IMG/VR virus record: IMGVR_UViG_3300038465_000091
Span: 124,001 to 188,000 of that record
Reading direction: 5' to 3' (one strand)
DNA from: a virus
DNA: 64,000 nt
The notes beneath the pieces are model-generated. The model saw only the letters and a list, made by a program, of their open reading frames with translations. It was not told the DNA's origin and searched no databases. Position numbers and translations under genes: made by a program. Below are positions 11,461 through 20,137 of the stretch, one piece after another (position 1 is the stretch's first letter; the number at the start of each line of letters is the position of its first letter).

Positions 11461-12731
11461 TGCCTATGAAACACTATCTAACGCCCGAGTTCCTGATGGT
11501 CATAACGGTGTTGATGCCCGTGATCTACTTGGTCTTCAGGGCGATCTACATGGCTTTCTCCGAGACCATTCACCCGAAGAAGGCGCAGGTCCAGAAAGAC
11601 GTGAACCACACGCCCTCCGTGGCCGTGGTCATTCCGTGCTACAACGAAGGGAAGGGCGTCTACGACTGCATCAAGCATATCTGGGAGAGCGACTACCCGA
11701 AAGACATGCTCAAGATTTACCCGCAGGACGACGGCTCAGTGGACGACAGTTGGGAGTGGATGCTCAAGGCGGCGAAGGATTTTGATCGGGTGTACCCGGA
11801 AAGAAACGGCGGCGACGTACCGAAAAACAAAGGCAAGACGGACACGTACCTCAGGGCGATGGAACGTGCGGAGCCTTCCGAGATTCTCGTGAACGTGGAT
11901 TCCGACACTCTCGTCGGCACGGACACCATCAGAAAGATGTTGCAATGTTTCGCGGACCAACGTATCGGCGTCGTCGGCGCACCAGCGGGCATCATCAACG
12001 CGAACGACAGCATATTGACCGCGTTGCAGGCGTACAACTGGACATTCTACAACCAATTCCTCGTCAACCTTGAGAGCACCTACAGGGCCAATCAGGTGTG
12101 CGGCGGGTGGAGCCTCGCGGTCAGGCGGCACATCCTCGAAGAGATAGCCCCCGAAATTTTGGGTCGGCACTGGTTCGGCTGCTCCACCAAGGACGGGGAA
12201 GATCGTTTCATCACGCATCTGGCGCTTCTCCGAGGCTGGGACAGCTACGTAGTGCAGAACACGTGCAGCAAGACCCACGCAATGGAGAACTGGACGCGGT
12301 ATTGGGGACAGCAAGTACGATGGCGCAGAAGCACTTACCGAAGCTTCTGGTGGGTGCTGCGGAAACTGTGGTACCACACGGGGCGCATGAACCCTGCGGC
12401 TCTGTGGGCTATTCTCTCGCAGGGCTTCATGTTCTTCGCGCTCGTAATAATCATCGTCCACTTCGCCCTTACGATGCCCTTTGCCCTCCTGAGCCCTGTC
12501 AAGGTAGCTATTTTTCTTGGCATTTCTTCTGCCTTGATGATACTATGGGACAGGAAGATGAACTGGCAAAAACTCAGGAATCCGTTCAAAACCATATTGG
12601 TGATCCCGTGGGCCATCACCAGCATGTTCTATCTCGCCATCGTATGCCTGCTCTCGCTGGATCAGGATGCATGGGGAAACAGGATTAAAACAACGCCAAC
12701 ACCACCGACTTCGAAGGAGTTATCACAATGA
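11460..12731 (+). CDS. Processive GT2 glycosyltransferase (polysaccharide synthase)
   Basis: Such enzymes polymerise and extrude a polysaccharide through the inner membrane, using nucleotide sugars. The 423 residues hold one N-terminal membrane helix (about 11-33), then the family motifs in order: VVIPCYNEG (56-64), QDDGS (89-93), DSD (147-149), GED (246-248, the catalytic base region) and QQVRW (284-288, the QxxRW motif). Three or four membrane helices follow (about 308-400). The set matches hyaluronan synthase, NodC and Alg8 types; the sugar cannot be fixed from sequence. It overlaps the genes before and after (ATG 11460, ATGA at 12728), indicating coupled expression with the membrane-fusion protein. 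Confidence 0.85.
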   Translation: MPMKHYLTPEFLMVITVLMPVIYLVFRAIYMAFSETIHPKKAQVQKDVNHTPSVAVVIPCYNEGKGVYDCIKHIWESDYPKDMLKIYPQDDGSVDDSWEWMLKAAKDFDRVYPERNGGDVPKNKGKTDTYLRAMERAEPSEILVNVDSDTLVGTDTIRKMLQCFADQRIGVVGAPAGIINANDSILTALQAYNWTFYNQFLVNLESTYRANQVCGGWSLAVRRHILEEIAPEILGRHWFGCSTKDGEDRFITHLALLRGWDSYVVQNTCSKTHAMENWTRYWGQQVRWRRSTYRSFWWVLRKLWYHTGRMNPAALWAILSQGFMFFALVIIIVHFALTMPFALLSPVKVAIFLGISSALMILWDRKMNWQKLRNPFKTILVIPWAITSMFYLAIVCLLSLDQDAWGNRIKTTPTPPTSKELSQ

Positions 12732-13780
12732 AGTTTTTCGGGTTCGACAGAATCAATTTGATGCGGAAGGGCGTCTTGTCTGTCTACCGCGTCTTCTCAC
12801 TCGTCACGCTGTACAGCATCCTTTTCTGCATTTTGGCCTATGCGGGTGCCTTGCTGTTCTATTCGGCAAGCACGTCGTGGATCGTGCCATTCATGGTCAC
12901 CAAGTCCGACATTTCCGTGCTCGCGATAGGCGGTCAGTTGGCTACGTCCACTCAGGCCGTCAACGCGCTTCAACTGGACTACGACAAGACCGTCAAGACG
13001 CTGATCGAGGCAAAGGCGCAGGAGAAAAGCCTCGGTGCCCTCAACCGTCAGATTGACCGCACCATCACGGCACAGAAAAAGGTGTGGGCTGGTCCTACCG
13101 TCGAACTGAAGGATTACGAAACGCAAAAGAAAACCAACAACGCGGTCCTGACGCAAGACACCCTCACGGGCAAGGACCTGCGCCGTATCATCCAAAAAGA
13201 CTTGGCAGAAGGGATTATCACGAAGGCGGACGCCGAGACGGAATTGCTTCAGTTGGACTCGTTTGACAACGCCGCCACGGACAGCAAGATCGCCACGACC
13301 CTGCTGAACGATAGCGTCCGCCAGCACCAGATGGTTGACATCAGCGGACTCGATGTTCTGGCGCAGAAGGCCCAACTAGAAGTCCTGATAAGCCAAGTAC
13401 GTGTGGTGGTCGAGACTGCCGAAGAGGAATTGAGTCTTGACCGAGCGTCCATCAAGGTCATTGACGAGGTTGTCAAGACCGCGACGGGCAGCCCGTTCTA
13501 CTCGGTGATTGATGCGGCTAAGCCAGTTTCATTGGCAATCGTGCCGTACAACCTTGACACTCCGCGTTTGCCACAGGGGGCTCAGGTGTTCGACTGCTTC
13601 TTTGGCATGGTGATATGCCGTAAAGCGGGCACGATCAAAGCGGTGTACACGAATGAGCAATTGTTCGAGCACCCCATCCTTCACATCAACATGCGCGGGT
13701 ACATCGTGGCAATCGACGTGGATGACGATGCCGCCAAGTCGAAAACCCTCATCGTGGGACGCAAGCCATTCTTATTCTAG
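12728..13780 (+). CDS. HlyD/Alg44-like inner-membrane fusion protein
   Basis: A 350-residue protein with a single membrane helix at about residues 25-52 and a periplasmic remainder: a long helical coiled-coil (about 75-270, rich in Ala, Gln, Lys, Asp) followed by a short beta-rich C-terminus (PRLPQGAQVFD, then AGTIKAVYTNE). This is the layout of membrane-fusion proteins that bridge an inner-membrane exporter or synthase to an outer-membrane channel, as Alg44 does for alginate. No PilZ domain is seen at the N-terminus. It overlaps the synthase stop and lies 8 bases before the outer-membrane factor. Confidence 0.7.
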   Translation: MKFFGFDRINLMRKGVLSVYRVFSLVTLYSILFCILAYAGALLFYSASTSWIVPFMVTKSDISVLAIGGQLATSTQAVNALQLDYDKTVKTLIEAKAQEKSLGALNRQIDRTITAQKKVWAGPTVELKDYETQKKTNNAVLTQDTLTGKDLRRIIQKDLAEGIITKADAETELLQLDSFDNAATDSKIATTLLNDSVRQHQMVDISGLDVLAQKAQLEVLISQVRVVVETAEEELSLDRASIKVIDEVVKTATGSPFYSVIDAAKPVSLAIVPYNLDTPRLPQGAQVFDCFFGMVICRKAGTIKAVYTNEQLFEHPILHINMRGYIVAIDVDDDAAKSKTLIVGRKPFLF

Positions 13781-13788
13781 GGAGAAAT

Positions 13789-14862
13789 ATGAAAACGCTG
13801 GTTATTATCGCTGCTCTACTCCTCACGGGAGTCTCCCAAGCGCAAATCGCGCTTGACCAGAAGGACCATTGCGATGCTATGATGGAGCAGGCGAGGGGTC
13901 TCGCGGCCCAGCTTCGCATCCCCAGTCTCGTCGTTGGGGGCACCGCACCAGCCGCAGGCACAGCACCCCAGATTTATACGGGCCTGCAAAACAGCCTTGC
14001 CAGCGATAGGAAGGCTGCCGACGCGATCCAACTCGCTATCCGCACGTGTTCGCTGTACAACACCACGGAGGATGCCACGTTGCGGTTGTTTTACGCCGCT
14101 CCCAGCTTGCAGAAAACCGCACTGGATCACCGCGCCATCATCGACAGCATAGCGGAGACCCAGTTGAACACCATAATCGCGGACGCACAGAAAAGGGTCG
14201 AAGCACAAAACTTGCCACGGCCCGCGCTCTACCTGTTGCAATCCTCTCGGGCTAGGCTGGAATTGGACAGGGCATCGTCTGCGGCGACCGCCGTGGCTTT
14301 CTATATTCCCGAGGGAATGAACCCCGCGCCCATCAGCCAGTTGCTCAGCATCAAGCAGCAAGAGGAAATCATCGTACAGAAAGCCACGGAAAAGTATGCC
14401 CGAGCGGCTAATTGGGACGTGCTGTTTGAGGGTGGTATGCATCACCAGCTAACATCCACTAGCACTCCGGGGACGCCCGTCAGCAGTTCGACAGGTGCTT
14501 ATGGCGGAGCGACTCTCACTTGGGGTCTCGGCACCCAAAAGGCCGACAAGCATTTCGACAAGGCTGTGACGGCATACGGCAAGTGGAAAGAGACGCAGGA
14601 AGGCGATGTCATCCGTACCGCCATCGCCCTCAGAAAGACGCTCACGGACAGCATCACCGTGCTCGGGAGCAACCTGAAGATGCTACAAGATCAGGGAGAC
14701 GCAATCGACGCCAATCTCGAACTGGTCAAGGACGCCGACACCAGCGCGTCCCTCGCTTTCAAGATGCAGTTGCAGGCCGACAGATTGCTGCTTAGGGTTG
14801 AAGTCGAGGACACGCAGTTCCGCCTCGATGCCTTGCAGACGTACCTAGCGGACAACTTTTAA
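13789..14862 (+). CDS. TolC-like outer-membrane efflux protein
   Basis: A 357-residue protein with a clear signal peptide (MKTLVIIAALLLTGVSQAQ). The mature part is almost entirely helical with two long helix pairs (about 110-200 and 255-350) flanking a beta-rich GGMHHQLTSTSTPG-type segment (about 215-250), the repeat plan of TolC-family channels. It is shorter than TolC (about 470) but close to some polysaccharide exporters. Order and spacing behind the fusion protein support a role as the outer-membrane pore for the polymer. Family assignment is by architecture. Confidence 0.6.
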   Translation: MKTLVIIAALLLTGVSQAQIALDQKDHCDAMMEQARGLAAQLRIPSLVVGGTAPAAGTAPQIYTGLQNSLASDRKAADAIQLAIRTCSLYNTTEDATLRLFYAAPSLQKTALDHRAIIDSIAETQLNTIIADAQKRVEAQNLPRPALYLLQSSRARLELDRASSAATAVAFYIPEGMNPAPISQLLSIKQQEEIIVQKATEKYARAANWDVLFEGGMHHQLTSTSTPGTPVSSSTGAYGGATLTWGLGTQKADKHFDKAVTAYGKWKETQEGDVIRTAIALRKTLTDSITVLGSNLKMLQDQGDAIDANLELVKDADTSASLAFKMQLQADRLLLRVEVEDTQFRLDALQTYLADNF

Positions 14863-14868
14863 GGGGAT

Positions 14869-16243
14869 ATGATGAAGATCGCGATTGTGGGTAGCGGATA
14901 CGTGGGGCTCGTGGCAGGCGCTTGTTTCGCCGAAATCGGGCACGATGTCGTGCTGGTGGACAACGACCCCAAGAAGTTAGCGGTGCTCAGGGCGGGGCAG
15001 TGCCCCATTCACGAAGAACAATTGCCAGAATTGTTGAAGAAACATTTGGGGCGTAAGCTCACGTTTACTGACAACCTTCATCAGGCGGTGAGCGCAAGCA
15101 AGGCTATTTTCATTGCTGTAGGTACGCCAGACGGTGGTGATGGTAAGGCCGACTTGTCCTATGTCGAAGCTGTAGTCCGATCCATCGCGGGGGCGATTAA
15201 CGACTATAAGGTGATCGTGGAAAAATCCACGGTGCCTGTATTGACAAGTGAAGCCATTCGCCAAACCCTCCTGCTTAACGGAGCGGACCCCACCAAATTT
15301 GACGTAGCGTCGAATCCCGAATTTTTGAAAGAGGGTACGGCGGTCGCCGATTTCCTTCGCCCAGATCGGATTGTGATTGGCACCGACAGTGAGCGAGCCA
15401 TCGGTGTCTTACGGGAAATTTATGCCCCCATGGTCGCCAGTGGCTATCGTTTGATCGAAACCAGCACCAAAAGCGCCGAACTCATCAAGCACGCATCCAA
15501 CGCTTTCCTTGCGATGAAAATCAGTTTCGTCAACGCTGTCGCTTCGGTGTGTGAGCAAGTGGGGGCAGACGTGACGGAAGTTGCCGAGGGCGTTGGCGCG
15601 GATAGTCGTATTGGACCGCAATTCCTCAAGCCGGGTATCGGCTACGGGGGTTCTTGTTTTCCCAAGGACTTGATGGCATTCAAAGCTGTCGCGGAACAGA
15701 ACCATTACAAGATCAGGCTGTTGGAAGAAGTCAGCCATATCAACGGCGATCAACAAAAACGGTTCATGAGCAAAATTCGTGAAGCTCTCTGGACGTTGCG
15801 TGGGAAACGGTTGGCGGTTCTGGGGCCTCGCATTCAAGGGAGGCACGGATGACATCCGTGAATCCCCCGCGATCTCGATCATCCAAACGCTCTTGAAGGA
15901 AGGTTGCCACATCGTGGCGTACGACCCCGCCGCCATGGATAATGCTCGCAAGGCGTTTAATGAGTGCTCGACCACGTGTCCTCATAAATGTGATGGGACT
16001 ATCGAGTACGCAACAGACTCATACGCGGCGGCTCGGAACGCAGACGCTTTGTTGATACTGACGGATTGGCCTGAATTTGTGGAATTGAATTTGGACCAAC
16101 TTGAGTTAAAAAACCCTTTGGTGATCGATGGGCGCAACCTGTACGATCCGAAGGTTATGGCGAATCTTGGGTTTACCTACTACAGCGTAGGTCGCCCCAT
16201 AGTGCGCGGCAAGACACCCGAAAAATTGGCAGCAACCGAATAA
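14869..16243 (+). CDS. ugd: UDP-glucose 6-dehydrogenase, split by a frameshift
   Basis: This enzyme oxidises UDP-glucose to UDP-glucuronate with NAD. The first part has the Rossmann start MKIAIVGSGYVGLVAGACFA, then NPEFLKEGTAV, DRIVIG and the active-site Cys motif GYGGSCFPKD. The C-terminal domain continues in another frame from LAFKGGTDDIRESP and ends at 16243. The switch is at a run of four G (15822-15825): removing one G restores a full-length protein of about 457 residues. This may be a sequencing error, a real mutation or frameshifting. It follows the outer-membrane protein after AAGGGGAT and should supply the synthase with UDP-glucuronate. Confidence 0.85.
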
Positions 16244-16247
16244 CGGG

Positions 16248-16276
16248 TTGTGTCCACCCCACTAACGTGCTATAGT
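16248..16276 (+). promoter_or_regulatory. Promoter before the Asn/Gln/Gly-rich protein
   Basis: TTGTGT, 17 bases, TATAGT. Directly behind are two short hairpin-like repeats around AGTGGTAA (16274 and 16292), which may be an operator. The next ATG is at 16354 after AAGAGAAAAAT. Confidence 0.5.
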
Positions 16277-16353
16277 GGTAATACACCACCAGTGGTAACA
16301 TTTTCATTGTAGCAAGTAACTTGACTTCACCAAGAAAAGGAAAAGAGAAAAAT

Positions 16354-17793
16354 ATGAATTTCAAACGTACGTTGTTTTTGGCAGTAATGGCGATGGCTCT
16401 ATCATGTACGGCTTTCGCGTGGAATTGTTCCGATCCTCTGGCATCGCGTGTTGACGTAGGACCAGTCAATCCGGGCGGCTCCGCAGGCGACGGCGACGGC
16501 CAGTGGTTCCTCGGCACAGGTTCCGAAGGCACCAAGGGTGACTACTACGTCTGCGAAGTTCCCAAGAAGTCCACAGGCGGCGGGTCTTCGACCACGAACA
16601 CGAATTCCAACACCAACAATAACTCCAACCAGCAAGGTCAGCAACAAGGTCAGCAACAGGGCCAACAGCAAGGACAGACCGCGAACGGCGGCTCCTCGTC
16701 CAGCACCGCTACGGGCGGCAACGCCACGGGTGGTAATGCGACAGCCACAGGCGGACAGGGCGGAAGCTCTTCGTCCAAGTCTGGCGTAACCAACAGCGGC
16801 AACTCTTCCGCGACAGGTGGTGCGGGTGGGGCTGGCGGTGCAGGTGGTGCAGGCGGTTCAGTGAGTGGTTCAGGTAACTCCACGAACACGAACAACGTGA
16901 ACACGACCGTGGCTCCCGTTATCACTTCGACGAACAAGCTGAGCAACAGCGGCAACTCGTCCAACACGAACAACAACACCGCGAACGGCGGCACGTCGAA
17001 TGCCAACGGCAACGGCTCGAACAACACGACTTCGGCTTCGTCCAACCAGACGCAATCGAACTCTTCGACCAATGCCAATCAGTCGTCAGCTTCTAACCAA
17101 GCGAACGGCAACGGCAGCAACTCGAATAACACCGTCAACAACTCAGTAGTGGAAGCTCCGAAAATTCCGGTTAACACTGCTTACGCTCCGACAACCATCC
17201 CAACGTCACCCTGTCTCAAGTCTTACAGCGGCGGCGGGCAGGGTTCAAGCTTCGGTTTGAGCTTCGGCGGAAGTAAGTCAGACAAGAACTGCCAACTGCT
17301 TGAGCTTGCACGATCCTTTGATTCCATGAACGAGCGTCTGGCAGGCTGCAAGATTAAGGTTGAAGCTGCCAAGAAGATCGCCAAGGATGCCGATGTCACA
17401 GTGGAAGACTGCATGATGCATGAGATGGTCGCCGTTCCAGTTCCTACGGCGCTATTAGCACCTATTGCTGCACCTGCCCCACAGGTGATCGTGGTTCAAG
17501 TGCCAGCGGTCGCGCCCGCTCCCGTCGCTCCAGTCGTCTCGAATGTCATTTCGTCCTTCCAAGGCTTCTACACGCAATTCAACAACGTGGCGAAGGCGCG
17601 GTTCGACGGAACGATTCTCTTGATGAAGAACAACCTCGATGGTCATCTTCGCCTTCGTTTCAACCCCGCAACTGCGGCGGTCGTTGATAGCATTCAAGCG
17701 TACCTGATTGCTAACGGCATTGACCGTGAGCGCATCGAAGCGCGTGATGACGGCCATGAAAAGGGCGTCGAAGTGCTCTTCATCGCTCAGTAG
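16354..17793 (+). CDS. Secreted low-complexity Asn/Gln/Gly/Ser-rich protein
   Basis: A 479-residue protein with a signal peptide (residues 1-22, ending TAFA). Residues about 75-275 are low complexity: four QQGQ-type units (nt 16628-16680), Gly-Gly-Ala runs and Asn/Ser/Thr stretches, typical of disordered or fibrous surface proteins. A conserved-looking C-terminus (about 400-479) has AKARFDGTILLMKNN and LRLRFNPATAAVV, faintly like an OmpA-type domain. Four cysteines flank the segment near residues 290-350. It closes the operon before a terminator, so it may be a matrix or surface protein that works with the polysaccharide. Not a family I can name. Confidence 0.7.
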   Translation: MNFKRTLFLAVMAMALSCTAFAWNCSDPLASRVDVGPVNPGGSAGDGDGQWFLGTGSEGTKGDYYVCEVPKKSTGGGSSTTNTNSNTNNNSNQQGQQQGQQQGQQQGQTANGGSSSSTATGGNATGGNATATGGQGGSSSSKSGVTNSGNSSATGGAGGAGGAGGAGGSVSGSGNSTNTNNVNTTVAPVITSTNKLSNSGNSSNTNNNTANGGTSNANGNGSNNTTSASSNQTQSNSSTNANQSSASNQANGNGSNSNNTVNNSVVEAPKIPVNTAYAPTTIPTSPCLKSYSGGGQGSSFGLSFGGSKSDKNCQLLELARSFDSMNERLAGCKIKVEAAKKIAKDADVTVEDCMMHEMVAVPVPTALLAPIAAPAPQVIVVQVPAVAPAPVAPVVSNVISSFQGFYTQFNNVAKARFDGTILLMKNNLDGHLRLRFNPATAAVVDSIQAYLIANGIDRERIEARDDGHEKGVEVLFIAQ

Positions 17794-17811
17794 TCCAGCC
17801 CCTCCCCACGA

Positions 17812-17844
17812 CCCCTCGCCGATCCTTGGCGGGGGGTTTTCTTT
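17812..17844 (+). terminator. Intrinsic terminator of the exopolysaccharide operon
   Basis: CCCCTCGCC, 7-base loop, GGCGGGGGG, then TTTTCTTT. It ends the unit that begins at the promoter near 10222. Confidence 0.8.
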
Positions 17845-17854
17845 GTGGTATTAT
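17826..17854 (+). promoter_or_regulatory. Leaderless promoter overlapping the terminator
   Basis: TTGGCG, 17 bases, TATTAT with TGG in front. The ATG follows after only five bases (17860), so the mRNA should start at or next to the start codon. Confidence 0.5.
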
Positions 17855-17859
17855 AGGAT

Positions 17860-18132
17860 ATGCAACGACACGACCTGAAAACATGGCCGAAGCAGTTCCG
17901 TGCCATCCTCGCAGGTAGCAAGCGGTATGAACTTCGAGTCAACGACCGCAACTTTCAAGAAGGCGACGAGTTGATGCTGCTGGAATGGGACCCCAAGGCA
18001 GAGAAGTACACGGGGCGGCACATCCTGACGACCGTGACGTACATGACCCGAGGCGGTGAGTTTGGGCTTCCAGAAAATTTGGTGGTAATGTCGCTTGCGA
18101 TTCAGTATTGGAATACGGGGAATGCTGCGTGA
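17860..18132 (+). CDS. DUF3850 protein (ASCH/PUA-like)
   Basis: A 90-residue protein with the DUF3850 pattern: HDLKTWP at the start, an AILAGSKRYELRVNDRNF segment, then GDELMLLEWDP. The family is a small ASCH/PUA-like RNA-binding fold found often in phages; its role is not established. The start is placed at ATG 17860, five bases after TATTAT, apparently leaderless. It overlaps the endonuclease gene by four bases. Confidence 0.75.
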   Translation: MQRHDLKTWPKQFRAILAGSKRYELRVNDRNFQEGDELMLLEWDPKAEKYTGRHILTTVTYMTRGGEFGLPENLVVMSLAIQYWNTGNAA

Positions 18133-18587
18133 TTCGAAAATGCAAATACGGGCATGAATTGACGCCCGAGAATCTAACTGGAAGAAAGCGGAAACAGTGT
18201 AAACTATGCCGTCGTGCCAGTTGCAAGAAATGGCGTGACGCCCATCTAGACGAACAACACGCTCGAACGTCGGCGTGGAACCGTGCGAATCGTAAAAGGT
18301 GCAACGCCGCCAGTTTGCGTTCCCGACGAAAGAAACGATGCGATTTGACCCCTCAACAGTGGGAACGGACTTTGAGACGCCAGAAGGGTAAATGTGCGAA
18401 TACGGGCTGCCCAAATCCCGCTTCACACGCAGACCATGACCATTTGACGAGGAAATTTCGTGGTGGGCTATGCAATACTTGTAATCTGGCTCTCGGGCAC
18501 CTAAAAGACAGTATTAAACGAATAAGGGGTTTAGCAAACTACCTGCGGAGGCACCTTGCGAAGAACAAAAGCCGGGTTCGTTCTTGA
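18129..18587 (+). CDS. Recombination endonuclease VII-like HNH nuclease
   Basis: Endonuclease VII enzymes cut branched DNA; freestanding relatives also act as homing nucleases. GTG 18129 overlaps the previous stop. The 152-residue product has a zinc pair early (CKYGHE, CKLCRR), a very basic middle, and the signature region CANTGCPNPASHADHDH, then GGLCNTCNLALGHLKDS, which contains the His/Asp metal site and the second Cys pair. The spacing fits the T4 gp49 family catalytic domain. Confidence 0.8.
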   Translation: MIRKCKYGHELTPENLTGRKRKQCKLCRRASCKKWRDAHLDEQHARTSAWNRANRKRCNAASLRSRRKKRCDLTPQQWERTLRRQKGKCANTGCPNPASHADHDHLTRKFRGGLCNTCNLALGHLKDSIKRIRGLANYLRRHLAKNKSRVRS

Positions 18588-18603
18588 AAAACTTTTGCAT
18601 GGC

Positions 18604-19122
18604 ATGAAGTACCGTTATATTCTTTGCTGGTCAGGCAATGAAGCCGACATGGAATGGGGCGGGGCTTATGATTGCGCTTGTTGCATCACCTATATAGGCG
18701 AGGACGCTGCCGTAGCGGGCTGTGGCTGCATCTGTCATCAGCGCATTGAAAAGATTGTCCAAAATCCAGACCTACGGATGTTCTTGCTGGCCCTAAGTAG
18801 CTCCGAGGAAATGCCATTCGTCCCCAAGGATTATCCCGACTGGATGACGTACAATCGCAAGCTCAAGCGGGAGCACGATGTCTGGCGCAAAGAAGGTAGT
18901 CCCAACGCTGGCACCTTTGAAGACATCTCCAAGTGCTGCGAAGCCTGTAAGATGGTTGCTGAGATGGAAGTCCGCTTCCAAGAACACCAGAAAGACCCCA
19001 AGAACCAGTGCGGCAAGCCGTGCCACGTCTGTGACGAGGCTAATGCCGCTCACGCAGTCGAGCTAAAGGAGATCAAACTCATCTCCAAGAAGTTTGCCAG
19101 CAAGAAGAAAAAGAGAGACTAA
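18604..19122 (+). CDS. Cys-rich protein of unknown function
   Basis: A 172-residue protein; ATG 18604 is taken, since upstream starts lie inside the nuclease gene. It has many cysteines in pairs (CACC, CGCICH, CCEAC, CGKPCHVC), suggesting two or more metal sites, and a Lys-rich tail. Its stop overlaps the PP2C start (TAATG). Function unknown. Confidence 0.6.
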   Translation: MKYRYILCWSGNEADMEWGGAYDCACCITYIGEDAAVAGCGCICHQRIEKIVQNPDLRMFLLALSSSEEMPFVPKDYPDWMTYNRKLKREHDVWRKEGSPNAGTFEDISKCCEACKMVAEMEVRFQEHQKDPKNQCGKPCHVCDEANAAHAVELKEIKLISKKFASKKKKRD

Positions 19123-19916
19123 TGAGCAAGCGTAAGAGCAAGCAGGCGGTTAGCCGCCCCATGGTGTTGACGGGTGCCACGAATAAGGGGATGCGGAGCT
19201 ATCAGGAAGACCGACATCTGATGATCTCCGCTGAAGAAGGCTTGATTATGGTCGTCATGGATGGTCATGGCGATGCGGGCTGTGCTCTCCTCTTAGAGAA
19301 GAAATTCTGCGAGGTTTGGGACTCTGTTTTCTCCCCCGAGAAGAGCCCCGACATTCTCTTCAAGGAACTCTTCGATAAGTTCGATATGCTCACTTCATTC
19401 ATGGGCTGCGGGTCCACCATGAGTGTCGCCTTCATCCCGAAAGCTAACACAGGGAAAGAGACTAAAGTTCATGTCGCCATCCTCGGCGACTCCCCGGTGA
19501 TCGTGCAGCAACCAGATGGGACATTCCATGTCAGCCCCGAACATAACGTCCGCACCAACATGGCGGAACGTGCAGCGGCTCAGGCACGCGGCGGCTACTA
19601 CTCCTCGAACGGCTATATTTGCTACGGCCCAGAAGGGCATGGGTTGCAGATGAGTCGAGCTTTCGGCGACCGCGATCTGGGAAAAATCCTTTCCCGCATT
19701 CCCGAGGTCTACACGGTTGAATTGGGTGACTGGGTTCTGGTGGGATCGGACGGACTTCTATCCCCCGGCCACGATGAATCGGGAGTGCAGATGCTTCTTG
19801 ACATCGTGAAGATGATCGAGGAGCAGGATGTCAACGCCGAGGAACTCGTTGATTACGCTGCTAACGTGGTAAAAACAGGGGACAACGTAACGGCGATTTT
19901 GTGGAGGAGATCATGA
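19122..19916 (+). CDS. PP2C-family serine/threonine phosphatase
   Basis: PP2C phosphatases remove phosphate from Ser/Thr using two metal ions. The 264 residues contain the family motifs in order: NKGMRSYQEDR, VVMDGHGDAG (metal Asp), VAILGDSPVIV, SRAFGDRDLG, LVGSDGLLSPG (metal Asp) and GDNVTAILW at the end. All key Asp residues appear intact, so it should be active. Phage PP2C enzymes are uncommon; targets could be host signalling kinases or phage-borne phosphorylation. It is coupled to the gene behind it by ATGA. Confidence 0.9.
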   Translation: MSKRKSKQAVSRPMVLTGATNKGMRSYQEDRHLMISAEEGLIMVVMDGHGDAGCALLLEKKFCEVWDSVFSPEKSPDILFKELFDKFDMLTSFMGCGSTMSVAFIPKANTGKETKVHVAILGDSPVIVQQPDGTFHVSPEHNVRTNMAERAAAQARGGYYSSNGYICYGPEGHGLQMSRAFGDRDLGKILSRIPEVYTVELGDWVLVGSDGLLSPGHDESGVQMLLDIVKMIEEQDVNAEELVDYAANVVKTGDNVTAILWRRS

Positions 19917-20137
19917 GTAAGATTGTAAAACGCGAAATGTTCGATGAGGATATGGACAATATAGTTTTGGAGTGTGGTCATGGTCTCATTGCCCACACAA
20001 TCCCGAACCCAATGGTAATTGCCGCAGGATTTCCAGATGCTTCCGTTCCAAAGGATGCTATCGAAATTTCATGTCCCGTCTGTGAATGCAACCCCAGCGA
20101 GCTTTATAACCCTCATCCAGTCCTTAAATGCAGTTAA
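19913..20137 (+). CDS. Small zinc-binding protein of unknown function
   Basis: A 74-residue protein from ATG 19913, with GGAGGAGAT just upstream and an ATGA overlap with the phosphatase. It has LECGHGLIAH and CPVCEC, a Cys/His set that could bind zinc. It overlaps the helicase start by ten bases. It could serve as a partner for either neighbour; no evidence beyond position. Confidence 0.6.
   Translation: MSKIVKREMFDEDMDNIVLECGHGLIAHTIPNPMVIAAGFPDASVPKDAIEISCPVCECNPSELYNPHPVLKCS

Noticed and set aside
15779-16243. A separate small gene behind the UDP-glucose dehydrogenase
   Set aside because: The product is the C-terminal domain of the same enzyme; deletion of a single G in 15822-15825 joins the two frames.
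16628-16680. CRISPR-like or satellite repeat
   Set aside because: The short CAACAAGGTCAG-type units encode QQGQ repeats in frame inside a secreted protein. There are no spacers. No CRISPR array was seen anywhere in the window.
16650-17078. Minus-strand Leu/Val/Pro-rich frame that looks like a membrane protein
   Set aside because: It is the mirror of the Asn/Gly/Ser-rich coding repeat; the composition comes from the repeat, not from a real membrane protein.
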